Shown here piece by piece: positions 41,982-51,780 of a stretch of 64,000 nucleotides of DNA (its first letter is position 1; every line of letters starts with the position of its first letter). A program made the translations under genes and the position numbers. The notes below the pieces were generated by a model that was not told the DNA's origin, searched no databases, and was given only the letters and a program-made list of their open reading frames with translations. Origin of the DNA: Paenibacillus chibensis (GTDB lineage: Bacteria > Bacillota > Bacilli > Paenibacillales > Paenibacillaceae); contig NZ_BIMK01000003.1 of the NCBI RefSeq assembly GCF_004001045.1, positions 124,001 to 188,000 of the forward strand, given 5' to 3'.

Positions 41982-44012
41982 TTAGACCTCTTCGAGAATC
42001 ATCACGCCTCGGCCGGGAAGCTCCGTCATGCCTTGGACCGTTTGTCCGGACAAAAGCTCCCTCCGTTGGCCTTCTCCGACGTTGACGCTTGCGTTCTCCG
42101 CATTGTGGTTCAGCAGGAACAGGAAGGAACGTCCCTCCTTAACCCGCCTTACGGCTTCGACGCCTGCAGGAATCTGTTCAATCAGAGGCACTATCCCCTG
42201 ATCCGCGCACAGGTCCTTCAGGAAGGGCTGGAGGAATTCAGGGCAGGCGCTGGATGCCACATAATACGCTTTGCCTTTGCCGAAAGCATTAACCGTCAAA
42301 GCCGGCATCCCTTTGTAGAAGTCCGAGCCGTATTCGGCCAGCACTTCGGCCCCTTCCGCATGGATCAGATCAAAGAGCAGCTCGCAGTTATATGAACCCT
42401 TCAGGCTGCCGACAGGCTTTTTCATCACGATCTGGTTGTACTGGCCTGCAGGCAGCGCATCGATTTCCTCGGCCCAGATGCCCAGCAGCTTGCGGAGCTC
42501 ACCCGGATATCCGCCGAGCGTTACCAGATCATTTTCATTGACGATGCCGCTGAAGAAGGTTGTCACGAAGGTACCTCCGGCAGCCGTAAAGGCCTCCGCC
42601 TTCTGGGCGAAACCGGATTTAACCATGTACATCACCGGAGCAATCACGACATCGTACCGGCTGAAATCGGCCTCCACGCCGACCATATCCGCCTGAATCC
42701 CCTGCTTGAACAAGGCGTCATAATATTTATGCACTTCGTTCGCATATTGCAGCTCGACCGTCGGTCCGCTTGACAGCTCTATCGCCCAGCGGTTCTCCCA
42801 GTCGTAACAAATCGCGACTTTGGCGTCGGAACGGGCATCCAGGAGCGTATCGCCAAGCTTCGCCAGCTCCTCGCCGAGCTCTGCTACCTCGCGGAATACC
42901 CGCGTGTTCTCGTGTCCGGCATGTTCGATCACGGCCCCATGATACTTCTCGCAGGCCCCGGCAGAGCGCCGCATCTGGAAAAACATCACCGTATCCGCTC
43001 CGCGCGCCACTGCCTGATAGCTCCACAGGCGCATGACACCCGGACGCTTGAGGGAATTGTAAGCCTGCCAGTTCTGCTGGCTTGGCGTCTGTTCCATCAG
43101 CATGAACGGATCGCCGCCCTTGAGTCCGCGCATCAGATCATGCACCATCGCTGTTTCGCTCACCGGCGTCGTCAGCGAAGGGTAATTGTCCCATGAAATG
43201 ATATCCATTTCTTTGGCCCAGTCAAAATAATTCAGCTGCGGGAAGGTACCCATCAGATTCGTCGTGATCGGCACCTCCTTGCTGAATTCGCGGATCGCAT
43301 CCCGCTCGATTTTATAGCAGTCCAGCAGGCTGTCCGACATAAAACGGCGGTAATCCAGAGAAATGCCCTGAAATGCGCTGACGTTGCCCTCGCCTTCCTC
43401 GCTCAGGCCGTTCGGCAGCACGATCTCGTCCCAATCGTAAAACGTATGCCCCCAAAAGCGCGTATTCCAGGCCTTGTTCACCGCGTCCAGCGTACCGTAA
43501 CGCTCCTGGAGCCATACGCGGAAGGCTTCCGCGCATTGATCACAGTAGCAGTATCCGCCGTATTCGTTTGAGACATGCCACAGCAGCAGCGCGGGATGAT
43601 CCTTATAGCGCTCCGCCAGCTTGGATGCCATCCGCGCGGAATACTTGCGGTAGGTGGGACTGTTCGGGCAGGAATTATGCCGTCCGCCAAACGTCCGCTT
43701 TCTCCCGTAAAAATCGACCCGGGTCACATCCGGATGGCGCTTCGCCATCCAGGCGGGATGCGCGGCCGTGCTCGTGGCAAGCACTACTCCGAACCCCTCC
43801 GCATGCAGCCGATCCATCGTCTCGTCCAGCCATGCAAAGTCATACGTATTCTCGCCGGGCTGATTGAGAGCCCAAGAGAACACGTTAATGGTCAGCACGT
43901 CAATGCCGGCCAGCTTGAACATGCGGTGATCCTCTTTCCATTCCTCCGGCCCCCACTGCTCGGGATTATAATCTCCCCCGTACCACATTTTCGGCAGTTT
44001 CTCATTGATCAA
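41982..44012 (-). CDS. Beta-galactosidase, GH42
   Basis: Intracellular 676-residue glycosidase removing terminal beta-galactose from oligosaccharides. The GH42 acid/base is Glu150 in HVSNEYGGYCYCDQC and the nucleophile Glu307 in FMLMEQTPSQQNW. The zinc-site cysteines (Cys115, 155, 157, 160) are present. There is no signal peptide. The start is TTG 44012 with AAGGGAG 8 bases upstream; it overlaps the GH95 gene end by 11 bases. It is the last gene of the six-gene sugar operon, where its expected task is removal of galactose from imported side chains. Confidence 0.92.
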   Translation of the reverse strand: MINEKLPKMWYGGDYNPEQWGPEEWKEDHRMFKLAGIDVLTINVFSWALNQPGENTYDFAWLDETMDRLHAEGFGVVLATSTAAHPAWMAKRHPDVTRVDFYGRKRTFGGRHNSCPNSPTYRKYSARMASKLAERYKDHPALLLWHVSNEYGGYCYCDQCAEAFRVWLQERYGTLDAVNKAWNTRFWGHTFYDWDEIVLPNGLSEEGEGNVSAFQGISLDYRRFMSDSLLDCYKIERDAIREFSKEVPITTNLMGTFPQLNYFDWAKEMDIISWDNYPSLTTPVSETAMVHDLMRGLKGGDPFMLMEQTPSQQNWQAYNSLKRPGVMRLWSYQAVARGADTVMFFQMRRSAGACEKYHGAVIEHAGHENTRVFREVAELGEELAKLGDTLLDARSDAKVAICYDWENRWAIELSSGPTVELQYANEVHKYYDALFKQGIQADMVGVEADFSRYDVVIAPVMYMVKSGFAQKAEAFTAAGGTFVTTFFSGIVNENDLVTLGGYPGELRKLLGIWAEEIDALPAGQYNQIVMKKPVGSLKGSYNCELLFDLIHAEGAEVLAEYGSDFYKGMPALTVNAFGKGKAYYVASSACPEFLQPFLKDLCADQGIVPLIEQIPAGVEAVRRVKEGRSFLFLLNHNAENASVNVGEGQRRELLSGQTVQGMTELPGRGVMILEEV

Positions 44013-46473
44013 GTTCAGCACTCCCTTTCCCCGATTCCCGAGCCCTTTCAGCGGGCTCAAGGATCTCCGTTGGATTTGTTGTTGCAGTTGACGGGTTACT
44101 AGCACCAGGCTTCAGCGTAAGGCATAACTGTTCACCCGGTTGTGTCTCAAAACCGGAAATCGCCGATAAGACCGTGCCGTCCGCCCGCTGAACCCAAAGG
44201 TCTTTCCCATTCAAAATCCGGCAGGTCCGGCCATGCGTTGAAGTAATTCGGGCATAGGTCAGTCTGCCTTCGTTCCACTTCATATCGACGGTGAATCCTC
44301 CGCGTGCGCTCAAGCCTCTCGCTTCACCGGATTTCCATGTCTCGGGGAGCGCCGGCAGCAGCGTCAAGCCGCCGGCATGACTCTGAAGCAGCATTTCGGC
44401 GATGCCTGCGGCCGAGCCGAAATTCCCGTCGATCTGGAAGGGCGGATGATTGCCGAACAGATTCGGCAAGCTCGAATCCGAGAGAATCCGTCGGATACAG
44501 CGGTAAGCGCCACCTCCATCGCCCAGTCTTGCGTAGAGATTCATGATCCAGGCCGCGCTCCAGCCCGTATGCCCGCTGCCTGCTTCGAGCCTCGACGACA
44601 ACGAGCGCGAAGCAGCCGCTGCGAGCTCTGGCGCCGCCTCGGCTTGAATGGAGCATCCCGGATACAAGCCGTACAAATGGGATACGTGACGGTGGCCAGG
44701 CTCGTGCTCCGCAGCGTCTTCGCTCCATTCGCGGAGCCGTCCGTCCGGCCCGATGCCGGGATGGGCCAGCAGCCCTTTGCGGGCAGCCATCTCGCTCCGA
44801 AGCTCCAGATCGGTACCAAGGATCTCGGCTGCTTGGATACAGTGCCCAAACAGCTCATCGATCAGCGCCATATCCATTGCGGACCCCGTGCTAACGCTGC
44901 AGGGAACGCCTCCGGCTGCTTCAAACCGGTTCTCGGGCGACGTGGATAAAGGCGTTGTCCACTTCCCGTCCGGCCGCCGAACAAGCCAGTCCAGGCAAAA
45001 CAGCGCCGCGCCCTTCAAAATCGGATACGCGGTATCCCTAAGAAACGCCGGATCCGGCCGGAACGCAAAGCGCTCCCACAGATGCCTCGACAGCCACACG
45101 CCTCCCATCGGCCAGAACGCCCACATGGCTTGCCCGTCCGAAGGCGTCGACATCCGCCACAGGTCCGTGTTGTGATGAGCCGCCCATCCCCGGCAGCCAT
45201 AATGAATGGCTGCCGTCCGGCTGCCGCTGATGCTGAGCTCCCGGATCAGATCGAAAAGCGGCTCATGACATTCGCTCAAACCGCATATTTCCGCCGGCCA
45301 GTAATTCATTTCCGTGTTGATATTGGTCGTATAATTGCTGTTCCATGGCGGCTGCAGATGAGGGTTCCAGATGCCTTGAAGATTCAAAGCCTGGGTCCCG
45401 GGTCGGGAGCCGGAGATCATCAAGTAGCGGCCGAAATGAAAGAGCAGACTTTCCAGCTCCGGATCGGATGCCCCGCCCCGGTAAGCTTTCAATCTTTCGC
45501 CCGTCGGCTGTGCCGCTGCGGGCTCCAAGCCGGGTTCCGGATCAAGCGTAACATCGCAGCGGTCGAACAACCGGCGGTAGTCATCCACATGACGTTTCCG
45601 CACTTCAGCATAGCCGGACGGAGCTTGTTCCAAGATGCGCTTGCAAACGGACAAGGGCTGAATGCCATCCTCTCCGGGCATGACGTCATAACCGGCAAAA
45701 TCGGTGGCGGCCGTCAGAAACAGGGTCACCGAATCCGCATGGGACACGGTTAATCGGCCATTCTCCGCAGCTGTTTCTCCCCCTTCGGTCCGAACGTGAA
45801 GAAGGGTTGTGAAGCTGAGCCCAAGCTCATCCTCGTACAAGACGGAACGTGGATGATCCCCGCGGTAATTGTCCGCCACATGCGATGGTGATCGCCCGGT
45901 CAGGACGAGCGATTCGTCTCCCTGCTCCACCTTGCATGGATGCGGAGAGGACAGCCATACTTCCATATCCGGAACCTGTGCCCTGCCGCTACCGTCCGTT
46001 TTTTCGGCACGGATATGGACCGCGATCAAGTCGTCCGGATGACTCGCCAGGATTTCCCGGATCACGCGGATGCCGCCCGTCTCATAACGAACGGCGGCTA
46101 CCGCATCCTCCAGCTGCAGATCGCGGTAATAATTCGCAAGCTCCCCGTCCCCATGCCACGCCATATGCAGATCGCCAAGCGGCTGGTAGGACTCGCTGCG
46201 GCGCCCGACCATATGCCGTTCAATCAAAGCCTCGGCTTCCACGACCTTTTCCTGCGCAACCAGCTCTTTGGCCTGATTCAGATAACGGAGAGCCTCGTAA
46301 TTCATCGTATCGCGGGGGAATCCGGACCACAGCGTATCCTCATTCAGCTGAATCAGCTCTTTGCCGGCTCCCCCGAAAACCATGCCGCCAAGTCTGCCGT
46401 TTCCGATCGGAAGCGCCTCTTCCCAAGCTTCGGCAGGCTGAGTGTACCATAGCCTTTTCCCGTTACTGCCCAT
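44002..46473 (-). CDS. GH95 alpha-L-fucosidase-like glycosidase
   Basis: An 823-residue intracellular enzyme of glycoside hydrolase family 95, acting on alpha-1,2-linked L-fucose (or L-galactose) with inversion. N-terminal beta domain begins AEAWEEALPIGNGRLGGMVF; the (alpha/alpha)6 barrel carries TNINTEMNYWPAE, RHVSHLYGLYPG, GHTGWSAAW and PFQIDGNFGSAAG, the last containing the conserved catalytic-site aspartate. AAGGAG lies 8 bases before ATG 46473; the longer frame runs into the GH31 gene. No signal peptide. In this operon it would trim fucose from xyloglucan-type side chains. Confidence 0.9.
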   Translation of the reverse strand: MGSNGKRLWYTQPAEAWEEALPIGNGRLGGMVFGGAGKELIQLNEDTLWSGFPRDTMNYEALRYLNQAKELVAQEKVVEAEALIERHMVGRRSESYQPLGDLHMAWHGDGELANYYRDLQLEDAVAAVRYETGGIRVIREILASHPDDLIAVHIRAEKTDGSGRAQVPDMEVWLSSPHPCKVEQGDESLVLTGRSPSHVADNYRGDHPRSVLYEDELGLSFTTLLHVRTEGGETAAENGRLTVSHADSVTLFLTAATDFAGYDVMPGEDGIQPLSVCKRILEQAPSGYAEVRKRHVDDYRRLFDRCDVTLDPEPGLEPAAAQPTGERLKAYRGGASDPELESLLFHFGRYLMISGSRPGTQALNLQGIWNPHLQPPWNSNYTTNINTEMNYWPAEICGLSECHEPLFDLIRELSISGSRTAAIHYGCRGWAAHHNTDLWRMSTPSDGQAMWAFWPMGGVWLSRHLWERFAFRPDPAFLRDTAYPILKGAALFCLDWLVRRPDGKWTTPLSTSPENRFEAAGGVPCSVSTGSAMDMALIDELFGHCIQAAEILGTDLELRSEMAARKGLLAHPGIGPDGRLREWSEDAAEHEPGHRHVSHLYGLYPGCSIQAEAAPELAAAASRSLSSRLEAGSGHTGWSAAWIMNLYARLGDGGGAYRCIRRILSDSSLPNLFGNHPPFQIDGNFGSAAGIAEMLLQSHAGGLTLLPALPETWKSGEARGLSARGGFTVDMKWNEGRLTYARITSTHGRTCRILNGKDLWVQRADGTVLSAISGFETQPGEQLCLTLKPGASNPSTATTNPTEILEPAERARESGKGSAELDQ

Positions 46474-46535
46474 GATGTTCTCCTTCCCGGTTGTACTTCT
46501 CTTCCAAGAATACGTAGGCTTCCACCTTCCGGCTC

Positions 46536-48860
46536 TTAATACCGGATCTTCAGTTCGGAGACCCCGGCATGCGGTGTCACGCACAGTCCTTGATCCGTCA
46601 TTTCCGCTTGGCCGCCTTCCACGCTCAAGCTTTCCTTGCAACCGCGCAGAACCGCTTTCCACGCTTTGCTTCCGGCGCCCTCCACCTGAATGGAAAGTTT
46701 GCCTTCCTGCAGCAAAGCCCTTACGGTCCATGCTGGATTACCCTTCATATCCGGCACGGTTACCTGGATCTCATTACCTTCCACCGGGGCGAAGATATGC
46801 AGTTCCAAGCCGTCGGCATAATCATAATCCGGCTTGTCATCGACGGCACCCATCGGAATAATACTGCCGGAGCGCACGTACAGCGGCAGGCTCATGAAGC
46901 CGTGCTGCTCGGAAATCCAGCGACCGCCTTGAACGGTTTCGCCGGTCAGCAGCGAAGTCCATGTACCCGCCGGCAAATATAAATCAACCCGGCCGTCTTC
47001 GCTGAAGACCGGGGCCACCAGCAGGGAATCGCCCAGCATGTACTGCCGGTCGAGCGTATGGCAGCCATAATCTTCAGGGAATTCGAGCACCATCGCGCGC
47101 ATCGCCGGCAGACCGAGGACGGACGCGTCGACCGCCGTGCCGAACAGGTATGGCATCAGACGGCATTTAAGCTTCGTAAAGAAGCGCATGACGTCGACAG
47201 CCTCTTCCCCGAACAGCCATGGCACCCGGTAGGATTGATTCCCGTGGAGACGGCTATGGCTCGACAGCAGCCCGAAGGCAGCCCAGCGCATATATACGTC
47301 AGCCGGAGCCGTGCTTTCAAATCCGCCGATATCATGGCTCCAGAATCCGAAGCCTGATAAGCCTAAGGAAAGCCCGCCGCGCAGACTCTCCGCCATGGAA
47401 TCATAATTGGCCGTGCAGTCACCGCCCCAGTGTACCGGGAATTGCTGCCCGCCTGCCGTCGCTGACCTTGCAAACAGCGCCGCTTCACCTTTGCCGAGCT
47501 TCTCTTCCAGCACTTCAAATACCACCTGGTTATACAGCTGCGTATAATAGTTATGCATCCGATGCGGGTCCGATCCGTCGAAGTAGACGGCATCCGTCGG
47601 AATCCGTTCGCCGAAATCCGTCTTGAACGAATCCACGCCCATATCGACAAGCTCGCGCAAATAGTCGCCGTACCAGCGGCAGGCTTCGGGATTCGTGAAA
47701 TCGACTATGGCCATGCCCGGCTGCCAGCGGTCCCACTGCCATACGCCGCCATCCTGATTTTTCAGGAAATAGCCATGCTTTTCCCCTTCGTCGAACAGCC
47801 TTGATTGTTCACTGATGTACGGATTGATCCAAACGCAAATTTTCAGACCCTTTTGCTTCAAACGGCTCAGCATGCCGCGCGGATCCGGGAATACCGCCTC
47901 GTCCCATTCAAAATCCGTCCAGTGGAGCGGCTTCATCCAGAAACAGTCGAAATGAAACACATGCAGCGGCAAATCGCGCTCCTTCATGCCGTCCACAAAG
48001 CTCATGACCGTTTCTTCATCGTAATTCGTCGTAAAGGAAGTGGTCAGCCATAGACCGAAGGTCCAGGCCGGAGGCAGCGCCGGTTTGCCGGTTAAGGCCG
48101 TGTAGTTCTGCAGCACGTGGCGCAGTGTTTCACCGCCGATAATGAAATACTCCAGCTGCTCGCCTTCAACGCTGAATTGCACCTTCGATACTTTCTCGGA
48201 CCCGACCTCAAAGGATACAAGTCCCGGGTTATTGACGAACACGCCATAGCCTTTGCTCGACAGATAGAATGGAATGTTTTTGTACGCCTGCTCCGTGCCG
48301 GTTCCGCCGTCACGGTTCCAGATATCCAGCGACTGCCCGTTTTTAACGAATGGCGTAAAGCGTTCGCCTAGTCCATATATATTCTCGCCGACGCCCAGAT
48401 CGAGCTGGTCGCGCATGAACGTCTGACCGTCGTCCCTCGTGATGTAGCCCATAGCTCGATGCCCGCTGCCGGTGATGCGTTTATCTCCCTTATAGAAGGA
48501 GATTCCCCAGTCCCCGCCGCGGCGGATGCTTGCTTTGAGTTGACCGCTTTCAATCCATAATTCTTCCTCGTTCAGTCCCGTTGTGACTGTCGCGCCCACC
48601 TGCTCAGCAATGTGGAATTCCGGTTTCAGCGGCGCGCCGCCTTTATGATGATGAACGGAAACACGAATAACGTCCTCCATGGGGGAGGAAAGGCGTACCG
48701 TCAGCAGGGGAACATCAAGCATGGCCCAACGCGGCGTCAAGTCCCTCGGAGACGCGTACACTTGTATTTCTTTTTCTTTGGCCCGGGGATCATAGGCCTG
48801 AACAGGGCTCATAATTTCAAAACCGGGAAGCGTTAGCCAATTGCCGTCACTGAATTTCAT
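46536..48860 (-). CDS. Alpha-xylosidase, GH31 (YicI-like)
   Basis: A 774-residue GH31 enzyme releasing alpha-1,6-linked xylose from the non-reducing end of xyloglucan oligosaccharides (isoprimeverose-type units). It begins MKFSDGNWLTLPGF, very like E. coli YicI. The nucleophile Asp415 in FKTDFGERIPTDAVYFDGSD and the acid/base Asp481 in WGGDCTANYDSMAESLRGG fit YicI positions 416 and 482. GAGGTG lies 8 bases before ATG 48860. No signal peptide. First glycosidase after the importer genes. Confidence 0.93.
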   Translation of the reverse strand: MKFSDGNWLTLPGFEIMSPVQAYDPRAKEKEIQVYASPRDLTPRWAMLDVPLLTVRLSSPMEDVIRVSVHHHKGGAPLKPEFHIAEQVGATVTTGLNEEELWIESGQLKASIRRGGDWGISFYKGDKRITGSGHRAMGYITRDDGQTFMRDQLDLGVGENIYGLGERFTPFVKNGQSLDIWNRDGGTGTEQAYKNIPFYLSSKGYGVFVNNPGLVSFEVGSEKVSKVQFSVEGEQLEYFIIGGETLRHVLQNYTALTGKPALPPAWTFGLWLTTSFTTNYDEETVMSFVDGMKERDLPLHVFHFDCFWMKPLHWTDFEWDEAVFPDPRGMLSRLKQKGLKICVWINPYISEQSRLFDEGEKHGYFLKNQDGGVWQWDRWQPGMAIVDFTNPEACRWYGDYLRELVDMGVDSFKTDFGERIPTDAVYFDGSDPHRMHNYYTQLYNQVVFEVLEEKLGKGEAALFARSATAGGQQFPVHWGGDCTANYDSMAESLRGGLSLGLSGFGFWSHDIGGFESTAPADVYMRWAAFGLLSSHSRLHGNQSYRVPWLFGEEAVDVMRFFTKLKCRLMPYLFGTAVDASVLGLPAMRAMVLEFPEDYGCHTLDRQYMLGDSLLVAPVFSEDGRVDLYLPAGTWTSLLTGETVQGGRWISEQHGFMSLPLYVRSGSIIPMGAVDDKPDYDYADGLELHIFAPVEGNEIQVTVPDMKGNPAWTVRALLQEGKLSIQVEGAGSKAWKAVLRGCKESLSVEGGQAEMTDQGLCVTPHAGVSELKIRY

Positions 48861-48882
48861 CTCGGGGTCACCTCTAATAGTC

Positions 48883-48925
48883 GGCGGGAAGCTCTGGCAC
48901 CAACCAAGCGCCAAAACTTCCCGCC
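48883..48925 (-). other. Intercistronic stem-loop between binding-protein and GH31 genes
   Basis: GGCGGGAAG and CTTCCCGCC form a perfect 9-bp stem with a 25-base loop. On the operon strand no T run follows, so it is more likely an mRNA-stabilising or processing element than a terminator; on the opposite strand a TTTTTTTG follows. Confidence 0.55.
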
Positions 48926-48967
48926 ACATGTTTTTTTGTATGCTTTTACACGCTCAACCTCTGCTGA

Positions 48968-50686
48968 TTATTCATTCCACAGCTTCACGCGTTGTTTCAC
49001 CAGTTCTTCGCGCAGCGTCTCCGCTTTGGCAACGCCGGCTTTATCCAGCTCCTTCATGTAGGAATCCCAGACTTTGTCGAAGTCGGCCGGTTTAGCCAGA
49101 ATCGCTTCAGGGATTCTCTTCCATGTGATGTCTTTGAGCTTGTTATCGAGAACGACAATTTCGCTGTCTCCAGGAATGTTGATGTTCCAAGCCGCGCCCC
49201 AAGGTCTGACTTTGAATTCGTCTTCTTTCGGGAACAGCTCTCTCCAGGAGGTTACCTTGTAAGCTGCCAGCGTTTTCTTCTCGACGTCATTGAATTCCGT
49301 CACGATTTGCTCAGGGAAATTCGTGGTGTAGTAGTTGCCCGTCGAGTCCTTCACGCCGTCGCCATAGTGAACGCCAAGCGTTTGGTACAGGCCGATGCCT
49401 GTTTCTTTCGTGAAGTTCGTTGCATCGTTCACTTTGCGGTCGAGGACCTCTTGAGGAATGACGCGCTTACCGTTTTCAACGTTGTAGTCTTTTCCTTCGA
49501 CGCCCCAGTTCATCAGCACTTGGCCTTCATCGGAAGCCAGGTAATCGAGGAACTTGATCGCACGGACAGGGTCTTTGCAATCTTTGCTGATGCCGATGCC
49601 GTATCCGGCCATAAAGCCCGTTGGCCAGAAGGAGGTTTCTTTGTAATCCTTAGTCAGTGTTACCGGATAGTGGCCGTAACCCTGATCGTATTTTTTCGCC
49701 GTTTTCAGCGCTTTCTCGGCGTCTCCGTATGCCCAGTCTTGGTCGATCAGGCCGATAACGCGTCCGGTGGCGATTTTCGCTTTGTATTGGTCATACTTTT
49801 GCACGAAGCTTTCCGGATCCAAAAGTCCGATATCGTTCATATGATTCAGCCAGCGGAAATATTCCTTTTCAACAGGACGCTTGAAGTGATAAGTCACTTT
49901 TTGCGTGTCCACGTCAATGGCATATTCGCCGTCATCCGGAGATCCGGTTGTATAGAAGGCCGGGTTGGTTACGGTGATGTACATATACCAATCGTCGGCA
50001 TTCAGGGTCAAACCGATGTTTTTGTTGCCGTTCTCATCTGTCGGATGCTTTTCAATGTAGGATTTGATAACGTTCTCATAATCCTGCACGGTTCTGATTT
50101 CCGGATATCCCGCTTCAGCCACCGCACGATGCTGCAGCTCGAAACCGCCGCTGACTTTGAAGTTTTCTTGATCGACGCCGGCATAGGTCGGGATGGCATA
50201 AATCGCATGGTCATCATCGCTGTAGCGGGCACGTTTGATCGAGTCGCCCAAAACTTTCTTGATATTCGGGGCATACTTGTCGATCAGATCCGTCAAATCC
50301 AGCATAGCGCCGGCATCGACGAGCTTGTTGAGATCATTTTTGGCGCTGATGAGGTCAGGATATTGTCCGCTGGATGCGATCAGAGCTACTTTTTGCTGAG
50401 GATCACCGACGGCGAATTCGGCATCAAGCGTCACTCCCGTTTTTTCGGTGATGATTTTACCGACTTCATCCTTCATGCCGGTCCAGTTTGGACTCGGGTC
50501 TGCGCTAAAAAAAGACATCGTGATCGGTGAATTATCGTCCTTGGCCGTGGTGGCCGCGCTGTTTGTGCCGTTGTTCTCCGCCGTTTCATTCTTGCTGCCG
50601 CCGCAGCCGGCAAGCATGCCGACGAATAAAGCGGAAACGAGCAGTAAAACGGAAGCTTTGGTTTTTATTTTTCTCTTGCTTTCCAT
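48968..50686 (-). CDS. CUT1-type sugar-binding lipoprotein (LipO/Lpl-like)
   Basis: A 572-residue extracellular solute-binding lipoprotein. Signal peptide with lipobox LAGC (Cys28), a low-complexity linker rich in Asn/Thr/Ala, then a family-1 binding-protein fold (DPQQKVALIASSGQYPDLIS is the conserved N-lobe segment; GYGISKDCKDPVRAIKFLDYL the C-lobe one). It delivers oligosaccharides to the two permeases encoded upstream. GGAGGGG lies 7 bases before ATG 50686. Its mRNA is bracketed by stem-loops, which may raise its level over the enzymes. Xyloglucan oligosaccharide is the inferred ligand. Confidence 0.92.
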   Translation of the reverse strand: MESKRKIKTKASVLLLVSALFVGMLAGCGGSKNETAENNGTNSAATTAKDDNSPITMSFFSADPSPNWTGMKDEVGKIITEKTGVTLDAEFAVGDPQQKVALIASSGQYPDLISAKNDLNKLVDAGAMLDLTDLIDKYAPNIKKVLGDSIKRARYSDDDHAIYAIPTYAGVDQENFKVSGGFELQHRAVAEAGYPEIRTVQDYENVIKSYIEKHPTDENGNKNIGLTLNADDWYMYITVTNPAFYTTGSPDDGEYAIDVDTQKVTYHFKRPVEKEYFRWLNHMNDIGLLDPESFVQKYDQYKAKIATGRVIGLIDQDWAYGDAEKALKTAKKYDQGYGHYPVTLTKDYKETSFWPTGFMAGYGIGISKDCKDPVRAIKFLDYLASDEGQVLMNWGVEGKDYNVENGKRVIPQEVLDRKVNDATNFTKETGIGLYQTLGVHYGDGVKDSTGNYYTTNFPEQIVTEFNDVEKKTLAAYKVTSWRELFPKEDEFKVRPWGAAWNINIPGDSEIVVLDNKLKDITWKRIPEAILAKPADFDKVWDSYMKELDKAGVAKAETLREELVKQRVKLWNE

Positions 50687-50745
50687 ACTTACACCCCTCC
50701 TGATGATTTGTAGTTCCCGTATTTCCTCTCCATCTATTCGTATAA

Positions 50746-50770
50746 CAGGGGCATCCCGGAAACACCCCTG
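50746..50770 (-). other. Intercistronic stem-loop before the binding-protein gene
   Basis: CAGGGG and CCCCTG pair across about 13 bases with no T run on the operon strand. Together with 48883-48925 it flanks the binding-protein cistron. Confidence 0.4.
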
Positions 50771-50797
50771 ATGATACCATGTCTCAATTGCCAACCG

Positions 50798-51706
50798 TTA
50801 GCTTTTAACCGCACCAAGCGTCATGCCTTTGACAAAATACTTCTGAAGGAAAGGATACACCAGCAAGATTGGCACGGTAACGATAATTGTAATGGCCATT
50901 TTGATCGATTCCGGCGACACCTGATTCACGGCCGAAGATACGAGATTCGTCCGGTAATCGCCGCCGCTGCCTGCCGTCGTGCTCTGCAATACCTTCATCA
51001 GCTCATATTGAAGCGTGGTCAGCGATTCTCTGGAGCCGTTATACAGATAGGTATCAAACCAGGCATTCCATTGTCCTACAGCAAGGAATAACGAAATCGT
51101 CGCCAGCGCCGGTTTGGTGAGCGGCAGGATGACACGCCAGTAGATCGTAAAATCATTGGCTCCGTCCAGCTTGGCCGATTCCTGCAATGCGTACGGAATG
51201 CCGTCGATAAAGGAACGGATGACGAAGACGTTAAATGCGCTTACGACGCCGGGCAATATGTAGACCGCGAACGTATTCATAAGGCCCAGATCCTTCATCA
51301 GAATGTACGTCGGAATCAATCCTCCGGAAACGTACATGGTCAGCGCCAAAAACGTGGATACGAATTTACGGCCTTGAAAGTCTTCCCGGCTGATTGTGAA
51401 CGCCAGCATTGAAGCGCTGATGAGTCCGAGAAGCGTGCCGATCACGGTACGCAGCGCCGAAATTTTAAAGCCCGTAATCAAGCCGCTGAACGTGAAAATC
51501 TTAATGTAATTATCCCAGGTAAAATGCCGGGGAAATATGGTTATTCCACCGCGCACGCTGTCGATTGAATCATTCAACGAGATCGCGAGCACGTTCAGGA
51601 ACGGATAGACGGTGATCACTACAACGAAAAGGACGATAATGTACACCAGCGCGTCAAACATCCGGTCGGACCAGGACTTGCCGTGCACAAACGCTGTTTT
51701 GCCCAC
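50798..51706 (-). CDS. Carbohydrate ABC permease (LplC/YtcP-like)
   Basis: Second permease of the importer, about 302 residues with six helices. The cytoplasmic EAA-type loop reads LQESAKLDGANDFTIYWRVILPL. The family-typical ending YFVKGMTLGAVKS is present. The start is uncertain: GTG 51706 has AGGGGG 9 bases upstream, while ATG 51727 and GTG 51712 are possible. It is separated from the first permease gene by about 75 bases. No ATPase gene is in the operon, as is usual for CUT1 importers that share an MsmX-type ATPase. Confidence 0.9.
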   Translation of the reverse strand: MGKTAFVHGKSWSDRMFDALVYIIVLFVVVITVYPFLNVLAISLNDSIDSVRGGITIFPRHFTWDNYIKIFTFSGLITGFKISALRTVIGTLLGLISASMLAFTISREDFQGRKFVSTFLALTMYVSGGLIPTYILMKDLGLMNTFAVYILPGVVSAFNVFVIRSFIDGIPYALQESAKLDGANDFTIYWRVILPLTKPALATISLFLAVGQWNAWFDTYLYNGSRESLTTLQYELMKVLQSTTAGSGGDYRTNLVSSAVNQVSPESIKMAITIIVTVPILLVYPFLQKYFVKGMTLGAVKS

Positions 51707-51780
51707 AATCACGTTCCCCCTTTCCATGAATGTTGTTTCGTAGAAGCTGCTGCCGGCTATCCCGGCAATGAAGCCATTCT

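Noticed and set aside
48992-50530. 512-codon open frame on the plus strand
   Set aside because: Antisense to the sugar-binding lipoprotein gene, which has a clear signal peptide, lipobox and ribosome-binding site.
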